From the NCBI GenBank assembly GCA_013044065.1, contig JABEVA010000269.1, positions 1-9,678 of the forward strand: a stretch of DNA of 9,678 nt, written 5' to 3'. Origin of the DNA: Phycisphaerae bacterium. Its GTDB lineage: Bacteria > Planctomycetota > Phycisphaerae > WQYP01. Within the stretch, counting starts at the first letter, position 1. The number at the start of each line of letters is the position of its first letter. The position numbers and the translations under genes are program-made. Below, piece by piece: positions 4,927-9,678 of the stretch. The notes under the pieces were generated by a model. It made no database searches, was not told the origin of the DNA, and saw only the letters and a program-made list of their open reading frames with translations.

Positions 4927-7044
4927 ATGGCCCAAACAATGGCAAAATCCACCGAGCGTCCGCGTGAGCTTAGCGCACCCCATGCCGGTGCCATCTTGTA
5001 TGGCGATTGGGGCACCAGCCGATTTTATGTACTGGGCTTGGCGTTTTACTACAGCCTTTATGCCAGCTTCTGGTATGTCTTGGGCGTGGGCATATTGGTG
5101 GTGATGGCGGGTTGGTCCTATTCGGTAATTTGCCGGTGCTTTCCGGATGGCGGCGGAGTTTATTCTTCGGCCCGGGAGATCAGCAACAATCTTGCCGTCA
5201 TCGGAGCGTTGCTGCTTTGCGCGGATTATATTGTCACCGCAGCCATGTCCGCCTTTGACGGATTGGAATACCTTGGTGTGCCGGATGCCGGCCATCTGAT
5301 TCCACCGCTGGCCATTGCCGGTATCGTGGCCATCGGTATTTTCAATTATTTTGGTTTGCGCAAGGTGGGCTGGGGGGCTTTGATTATCGCGATGGCCACT
5401 ATGGTACTTACCGCCATCATCGCCATTTACAGTATTCCGCATCTGGCCACAGGCTGGCATCGTATCACGCCGTTTAGCCATCTGACCAACCATCTGCCGC
5501 AGCGGTGGTACACATTTGTAAATGTGGTGCTGGCACTCTCCGGCGTGGAAGCGGTAGCCAACATGACTGGCGTCATGGTGCCGCCGGTAAAAAGGACGGC
5601 CAAACGAACCATTTTCCCGGTGCTGGCGGAAGTGGTCATATTAAATATTATTTTGGCCATCGGCATGTCAGCCCTGACGCCCAATCCGGCCAACCCGTCC
5701 GGCAGATTCAGGCAGCCGCAGGTTCGTTTGCAGGCCGCGGTGCAGCCCTACATCAACACGCATCCGGATTGGCAGGTCAAACCCGCCGAAAGAGCCCACA
5801 TGGCAAAGTTGGAACCCAATTATCAAAGACAAAACGATATTCAAAATGCAGCCCTGCGCGTGATGGCCTCAGATTTTGTGGGCAAATGGTTCGGCTGGGT
5901 GTGCGGCATTGTTTTTGGGTTGCTGCTTTTTTCGGCGGTCAACACCGCCATAGGCGCCATGATGAGTATTCAATACACCATGTCGCGTAGCCGCGAATTG
6001 CCGGAAATTCTCCATCGTCTGAATCGCTTTGGAGTACCGGGCATCGCGCTGATTCCCGCCGTACTGGTGCCCATCATCGTTCTTTCTCTTTTTCACAACT
6101 TAGCTACCTTGGCTGACTTATACGCCATTGGTGTGGTTGGAGCGATCACCATCAACATTGGCAGCACGGCGACGAACAAGAATCTGAAGATACAACCCTG
6201 GGAACGCGCCGGCCTTTTTATCACCGGGGCGGTCATGTTGTGTGTGGAATTAACCCTGGCCGCCACCAAACGCGATGCCCTTATTTTTGTGCTCTGCGTG
6301 CTGGGTGTTGGCCTGCTGGCCCGGTTTTATGCCCAGCATTTGCGAAAACGCTATCAGACCCAAAGTGCACTTATTGGTGGAATTGTCTGCGGACTACTGG
6401 CCCTGTTCCTGCTCATCAGAGGCGCAATGATCTGGCATTCGAAAACGCCCTACGACGCCCTGTATTTTCTCGTTTGGGCGATCCTGCTTGGCCTGCTGGC
6501 TGCTATAGCCATGTATCAGTGCGGACTGGAACTGGGCCGTGCCCGCGCCCGTCGGGAGATTGTCATTTTGCCGGAGACTACACCAGTGGCAGGCATCCGC
6601 GCCGCCTCCCCACCGCCCACCGCCGATGTGGACCGTCCGCGCGTATTGGTAGCCACTACCGGTGCCCCGGCACTGCTGGAGTTTGCGGCCAAATATGCGT
6701 CCCAAATCAATGGCTTTTTATTTGTGTTATACGTACGCCACCTGAACCTCTCGTTTGTGGCCCAGGAGCAAGGTCCCACATTGGAAGAAGACGGGCAAGC
6801 CCGTCATACCTTTGAGATGGCACAGGACTTTTGCCTACAAAAGGACATTCCGATGGAAGCCATCTACGCTGTCTCGCAGGATGTGGCATATACCATTCTC
6901 GATTTTGCCGCCACCTATGGCGTGGAAGCCGTGTTAATGGGTGTTTCCAAGCGCAGCCTGCTGGCCCGCAGCTTGCAGGGAGATATCCTCACCGCGGTAG
7001 CCAACCAGTTGCCGCAGGATATAACACTCTTGGTACATGCTTAG
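4927..7044 (+). CDS. APC-superfamily permease, KimA-like, with C-terminal UspA domain
   Basis: This 705-residue inner-membrane transporter has about 14 hydrophobic segments between residues 31 and 530, followed by a basic linker (RARARRE, 538-544) and a cytoplasmic universal-stress domain (about 571-705). The membrane part resembles the KimA potassium importer of Bacillus more than ordinary amino-acid permeases. Matching blocks are GDWGTSRFY (D27, Y34), FPDGGGVYSSARE (72-84), ADYIVTAAMS (D100, Y101, T104, S108), LSGVEAVAN (S206) and LADLYAIGVV (Y399). These positions correspond, from memory, to KimA potassium-site residues. A hydrophilic insert (about 251-315) would lie in the periplasm. In the Usp domain the usual opening Asp is Thr (VLVATTGA) and the ATP motif is degraded: G672, then K675 for Gly, and G685-D686 for Gly-Ser. 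Substrate is inferred: potassium or an amino acid. The ATG at 4927 is the first after an in-frame TAG; I see no Shine-Dalgarno. Confidence 0.8.
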   Translation: MAQTMAKSTERPRELSAPHAGAILYGDWGTSRFYVLGLAFYYSLYASFWYVLGVGILVVMAGWSYSVICRCFPDGGGVYSSAREISNNLAVIGALLLCADYIVTAAMSAFDGLEYLGVPDAGHLIPPLAIAGIVAIGIFNYFGLRKVGWGALIIAMATMVLTAIIAIYSIPHLATGWHRITPFSHLTNHLPQRWYTFVNVVLALSGVEAVANMTGVMVPPVKRTAKRTIFPVLAEVVILNIILAIGMSALTPNPANPSGRFRQPQVRLQAAVQPYINTHPDWQVKPAERAHMAKLEPNYQRQNDIQNAALRVMASDFVGKWFGWVCGIVFGLLLFSAVNTAIGAMMSIQYTMSRSRELPEILHRLNRFGVPGIALIPAVLVPIIVLSLFHNLATLADLYAIGVVGAITINIGSTATNKNLKIQPWERAGLFITGAVMLCVELTLAATKRDALIFVLCVLGVGLLARFYAQHLRKRYQTQSALIGGIVCGLLALFLLIRGAMIWHSKTPYDALYFLVWAILLGLLAAIAMYQCGLELGRARARREIVILPETTPVAGIRAASPPPTADVDRPRVLVATTGAPALLEFAAKYASQINGFLFVLYVRHLNLSFVAQEQGPTLEEDGQARHTFEMAQDFCLQKDIPMEAIYAVSQDVAYTILDFAATYGVEAVLMGVSKRSLLARSLQGDILTAVANQLPQDITLLVHA

Positions 7045-7092
7045 ATTGGCTTTAAGCACACGTTAGAAAAAATAAGGTTAACGAAAACTGAC

Positions 7093-7758
7093 ATGAAAGC
7101 TTCAACCGCGATGAATAACCCAACCAATAACCCAGGGCAGCTTACCGACACCCGCTGGATCAATCATCCGGACGCCAACATTCCCGACACAATCCAGGGC
7201 CTGATTTTTGACCTGGTCGGGACCCTGCTGGACACCATGGCGGTGCACTACCAGGCATGGCTGACGGCCCTGGCGGAGACCAAAATTACGCTCACGGAAT
7301 CACGATTTTACGCCTTGGCCGGCACACCAACCGAAAAAATAGCCTCGATATTGTGTGCCGAACACGGGCATTCAAACGCCGCCGCGCTCGCCCATGCCAA
7401 GGAACAAAATTTTCTCGCCCGCCTGCCGGAAATCAAACCCGTACAGCCGGTCCTGGCGCTCGCCCGTCGGGAATCAGGCCGCCGCAAATTGGCCGTCGCC
7501 AGCGGCGGAACGCGATCCGTGGTGACCCGGGAACTGGCCGTTATCGGGATAGAGAATTTTTTTCCAGTAGTGGTTTGCGCCGATGACGTTCGTCATGGAA
7601 AACCAGCCCCGGATACGTTTCTGGAAGCGGCGCGGCGCATGGATCTAGAGCCGTGGCAATGCGCTGTTTATGAAGATGCCGAATTGGGCTTTCAAGCGGC
7701 GAAAACGGCGGGCATGTACGCCGTCGATGTGCGCCCTTGGTACATACCACGCCGATAA
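7093..7758 (+). CDS. HAD-superfamily (YqaB-like) sugar-phosphate phosphatase with altered motif I
   Basis: This 221-residue protein matches E. coli YqaB (fructose-1-phosphate phosphatase) and beta-phosphoglucomutase-like HAD proteins in layout. Motif I is LIFDLVGTLLDT with nucleophile D40, but the residue two further on, normally Asp (general acid/base), is V42. The remaining motifs look normal: VASGG with S137, HGKPAPDTF with K170, and VYEDAELGFQAAKTAGMYAVDV with E194-D195. A helical cap lies between about residues 50 and 115 (VHYQAW...LAGTPTEKIAS). It starts 48 bases after the permease and could be co-transcribed. Neither ATG at 7093 nor ATG at 7111 has a well-placed Shine-Dalgarno; the first 30 residues are outside the conserved fold, so the start is uncertain. 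The stop codon lies within the terminator hairpin. The family is certain; catalytic competence is doubtful. Confidence 0.88.
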   Translation: MKASTAMNNPTNNPGQLTDTRWINHPDANIPDTIQGLIFDLVGTLLDTMAVHYQAWLTALAETKITLTESRFYALAGTPTEKIASILCAEHGHSNAAALAHAKEQNFLARLPEIKPVQPVLALARRESGRRKLAVASGGTRSVVTRELAVIGIENFFPVVVCADDVRHGKPAPDTFLEAARRMDLEPWQCAVYEDAELGFQAAKTAGMYAVDVRPWYIPRR

Positions 7759-7803
7759 AAAATCCGCCCGCGCGATCACTCGCGCGGACGGAGATTTTTT
7801 ATC
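7754..7803. terminator. Strong bidirectional terminator between convergent genes
   Basis: GATAAAAAATC (7754-7764) pairs perfectly with GATTTTTTATC (7793-7803). Inside it CCGCGCGA (7768-7775) pairs perfectly with TCGCGCGG (7780-7787) around a TCAC loop, with two further pairs and a small bulge between. The A-run on one side and T-run on the other make it work in both directions. It includes the TAA of the HAD gene (7756-7758) and lies downstream of the cytochrome gene on the minus strand. Confidence 0.9.
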
Positions 7804-7871
7804 AGAGCCAGCAGTTTGCCATGGAAAAACCGCCAACCGCAGCGGGTAAACCGATCCGTCTTTAAACCCCG

Positions 7872-8228
7872 TTAATGAGCGCTGGCGCTTTTGAGAAATG
7901 CCAGCACTTTGCGGGCCTGCTCACCAGTCAGGCCGGCCTTCAGGCGCATATATTGCACAATCACACCCCATTGGGCCGGAGTGTATTGCGACGGCGACCG
8001 CAACTGGTGGCAACGCATGCAATTTTGCGACCAGATCTGGGCACCAGTTTCATTTTTGGCCGGATCTTTAATGGCTAAAGGCCGGATAGCAGCCGGTTTA
8101 GCCGCCTTCTTCGCCGCAGGTTTGTTGGCGTGGCCGTTATTAGAACAGCCAGCCGTTAGCGCCAACCCCGCGGTGGCCAAACTCGCCAGCACAATGGTAC
8201 GAATAGTTTTGATATTCCTGAAATTCAT
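7872..8228 (-). CDS. Small monohaem cytochrome c lipoprotein
   Basis: This 118-residue protein has a basic N-terminus, a hydrophobic segment and a lipobox LTAGC with the lipidated Cys at residue 28. A low-complexity Ala/Lys/Pro linker (about 34-50) leads into a short cytochrome c fold. The haem site is CMRCH (C70, C73, H74); Met94 in VQYMRLKAGL is a candidate sixth ligand, followed by the closing helix LTGEQARKVLAFLKSAS. It should sit on the periplasmic face of a membrane and carry single electrons; partner proteins are unknown. GAGGAG six bases before the ATG fixes the start. It lies 51 bases downstream of the porin gene on the same strand, without a terminator between them, so the two are probably one transcript. 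No oxidase or other cytochrome is in view. Confidence 0.87.
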   Translation of the reverse strand: MNFRNIKTIRTIVLASLATAGLALTAGCSNNGHANKPAAKKAAKPAAIRPLAIKDPAKNETGAQIWSQNCMRCHQLRSPSQYTPAQWGVIVQYMRLKAGLTGEQARKVLAFLKSASAH

Positions 8229-8234
8229 GATGTA

Positions 8235-8240
8235 CTCCTC
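8235..8240 (-). promoter_or_regulatory. Ribosome binding site of the cytochrome gene
   Basis: GAGGAG on the minus strand lies six bases before the ATG at 8228, so the cytochrome is translated independently even if it is transcribed with the porin. Confidence 0.7.
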
Positions 8241-8279
8241 AAATCAAAGGGGACTAAATTCCTTATTCCTTCGTTGACC

Positions 8280-9629
8280 TTAAATGCCCACAGCAAACTG
8301 CATGAACATCGCGTCGCTGCCATGCTGGTCGGGCACATTGTCAAATTCATACTCAAATTTGAGCACCGCATTGGAATGCAGCCAGTAATCCAAGCCCACG
8401 CTGTAACGCTGTTCATGTGTAGCACCGGGAGTTTGCAAGTCAGTTACAGGACCATCGGTACGGTCGTAACGAAAAGCCACCATCATTTTGTCCAGGTATT
8501 TAATGCCGCACATGCTGGGCTGATAGGCCACATCAATCTGCCCACCGTTGGACATGTTGCCAAACGCCGGAGGCGATGACGGATTGCCAGCAGGAATACC
8601 ACCTTGGCCAATTTGGTCCCACGCCCACCCGGCGCGGAACTTCACAAAGCCTTCAATCTTTTTGTTGAAGTAATACGTGTTAAAATCCACCGCTTGAATC
8701 CAAGAATTGCTCTTGGTCAGACTACCGGAATGGCTGGGACTGGCCCATTCGAACGAATAGCCCAATTCAATGTTGGGAATCGGCAGGTAGCTCACCCGGC
8801 CGCCGAGGGTCTTGGCGTTTTGATTGGCAGGAAAATTATCGTAGGCGAGCTGGTTCGGTGTACCCGCGGTGCCGACAAATTCTGGACCATTGCTGACAAA
8901 AAGGAAGTACGTCAGGTAGCCCAGGCTATCCGGTGCCGGTATACCGCCGCGGGTCCAAATACCCAGCTCATTGGAGGGCAGCAAGTTGTCTTCCAACGAA
9001 CCATCCACCAGCCAGCGATTCCATGGGGCCGCATTGTAATTGCTGACGATGCCACCGATCGGGCTCGATATAAGACCACCACCAACCGTCATGTAATCGC
9101 CAAGCTCGTAATTGATGTTAGCCGCGCCAATATCTGAATTAATGCCACCTGGGCCGCCGCTGGCGGTGTAAAAGTCAAACGCGGTGTTGATGAAGATTTT
9201 CTTGTCCACGCGCACCTGAATCATCGGGCTGGAATCTGCATAAAAAGTGGAATCGCCACCCGATTTATTTTGAAACTGCACATTCACATCGCCAGCGATC
9301 AACACCTGAATGTTGCCCGGCTCCAGTGCGGCTTCCTTCTCGCTTAGCTTCATCACCTGGCGGGAAAGCCGTTTAATCGCGCGTCTGGTGGCCCGTTCAT
9401 TGATGCTCGGCGCTGCCTGCTGCACCGCTTTCATCTGTTTCTGCTGGGCCGCCATCTGCTTTTGCATCTGCGACATCTGTTGCTGCATGGCCTGCATCTG
9501 AGATTTGAGAGTGCTGTACTTCTTCTGCAACTGCTGATAATTGGAGGGATCAGCCGCCCGGACATTGCCAACCGCCGTCGCGGCCATGGCCGCAGCCAGA
9601 AGCAGGGGTAAGGTGATGCGTTTTCTCAT
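8280..9629 (-). CDS. Outer-membrane porin with N-terminal coiled coil
   Basis: This 449-residue protein has a signal peptide (MRKRITLPLLLAAAMAATAV... cleaved near VRAAD, about residue 26). A Gln/Met/Lys-rich heptad region follows (about residues 30-75, e.g. MQAMQQQMSQMQKQM) and should form a trimeric coiled coil in the periplasm. From about residue 105 alternating strands typical of a beta-barrel run to the C-terminus, among them GNIQVLIAGDVNVQFQ, YELGDYMTVGGGLISSPIGG and HSNAVLKFEYEFDNVP. The GDYxTVxxGxxxxPxG block resembles OprO/P- and DcaP-like porins; the solute cannot be told. The final residue is Ile (FMQFAVGI) instead of the usual Phe or Trp. AAGGA seven to eight bases before the ATG at 9629 fixes the start; a TTG frame extends to 9671 without a ribosome site. 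The cytochrome lipoprotein gene follows. Confidence 0.85.
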   Translation of the reverse strand: MRKRITLPLLLAAAMAATAVGNVRAADPSNYQQLQKKYSTLKSQMQAMQQQMSQMQKQMAAQQKQMKAVQQAAPSINERATRRAIKRLSRQVMKLSEKEAALEPGNIQVLIAGDVNVQFQNKSGGDSTFYADSSPMIQVRVDKKIFINTAFDFYTASGGPGGINSDIGAANINYELGDYMTVGGGLISSPIGGIVSNYNAAPWNRWLVDGSLEDNLLPSNELGIWTRGGIPAPDSLGYLTYFLFVSNGPEFVGTAGTPNQLAYDNFPANQNAKTLGGRVSYLPIPNIELGYSFEWASPSHSGSLTKSNSWIQAVDFNTYYFNKKIEGFVKFRAGWAWDQIGQGGIPAGNPSSPPAFGNMSNGGQIDVAYQPSMCGIKYLDKMMVAFRYDRTDGPVTDLQTPGATHEQRYSVGLDYWLHSNAVLKFEYEFDNVPDQHGSDAMFMQFAVGI

Positions 9630-9636
9630 GGGTGGT

Positions 9637-9641
9637 TCCTT
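9637..9641 (-). promoter_or_regulatory. Ribosome binding site fixing the porin start
   Basis: AAGGA on the minus strand lies seven bases before the ATG at 9629, and the signal peptide begins directly at this ATG. The promoter is probably near or beyond the right window edge; only an AT-rich stretch is visible in 9642-9678. Confidence 0.6.
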
Positions 9642-9678
9642 TCTCATAAAAAAATGATCAACATAAACCAATACACAA

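Noticed and set aside
4846..5493. Minus-strand 215-codon frame opposite the permease start
   Set aside because: The opposite strand encodes conserved transporter blocks in this stretch. The frame has no recognisable domain and is long only because of third-base GC bias.
7825..7845. Small hairpin with A/T-run behind the cytochrome gene (CCGC/GCGG, minus strand)
   Set aside because: Only four base pairs. The much stronger terminator at 7754-7803 lies just beyond and explains termination.
1..9678. Search for CRISPR, tRNA, IS ends, phage or toxin-antitoxin genes
   Set aside because: No spaced direct repeats, no cloverleaf with a T-arm motif, no transposase or integrase motifs, and no small paired toxin-antitoxin genes were seen on either strand.

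Overview
The window reads like a chromosomal segment of a Gram-negative, diderm bacterium, most likely a member of the Planctomycetota (Phycisphaerae-like). This placement is an inference from gene content and neighbourhood: a BamD-like gene overlapping lptE, a C4 zinc-ribbon coiled-coil gene next to a handle-less RNase HI, a porin with an N-terminal coiled coil, and a KimA-like permease carrying a UspA domain. Outer-membrane assembly genes, lipoboxes and a porin show directly that there is an outer membrane. I see no mobile element, CRISPR array, rRNA or tRNA, and base composition looks even throughout.

Layout. Bases 1-1148 (minus strand) hold a BamD-like outer-membrane assembly protein, translationally coupled by an ATGA overlap to the start of lptE, which runs off the left edge. 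After a 328-base stretch without a convincing gene comes yifB (minus, 1477-3009), a ComM/Mg-chelatase-like AAA+ protein. A divergent promoter region (3010-3182) separates it from a plus-strand pair: a coiled-coil/C4 zinc-ribbon protein (3183-3959) and an RNase HI-type nuclease (4002-4457), closed by a modest terminator. A 424-base stretch without a recognisable gene follows. Then comes a 705-residue APC-superfamily permease with a C-terminal universal-stress domain (4927-7044) and a YqaB-like HAD phosphatase (7093-7758). A strong bidirectional terminator (7754-7803) separates these from a convergent minus-strand unit: a coiled-coil porin (8280-9629) followed by a small monohaem cytochrome c lipoprotein (7872-8228).

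How the genes work together. The left end concerns the outer membrane: BamD helps insert beta-barrels, and LptE is the lipoprotein partner of the LptD barrel that delivers LPS. The right end also concerns the envelope, pairing an outer-membrane channel with a lipid-anchored electron carrier. The middle holds nucleic-acid housekeeping (YifB/ComM and RNase HI), a probable potassium or amino-acid importer, and a sugar-phosphate-type phosphatase.

Most worth a second look: the HAD phosphatase whose motif I reads DLV instead of DxD; the permease, whose residues match the KimA potassium-site pattern but which carries a degenerate UspA domain and a long periplasmic insert; the YifB protein without the usual cysteine cluster; the porin-cytochrome pair; and the unexplained region upstream of the permease. 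None of these by itself establishes a new system.
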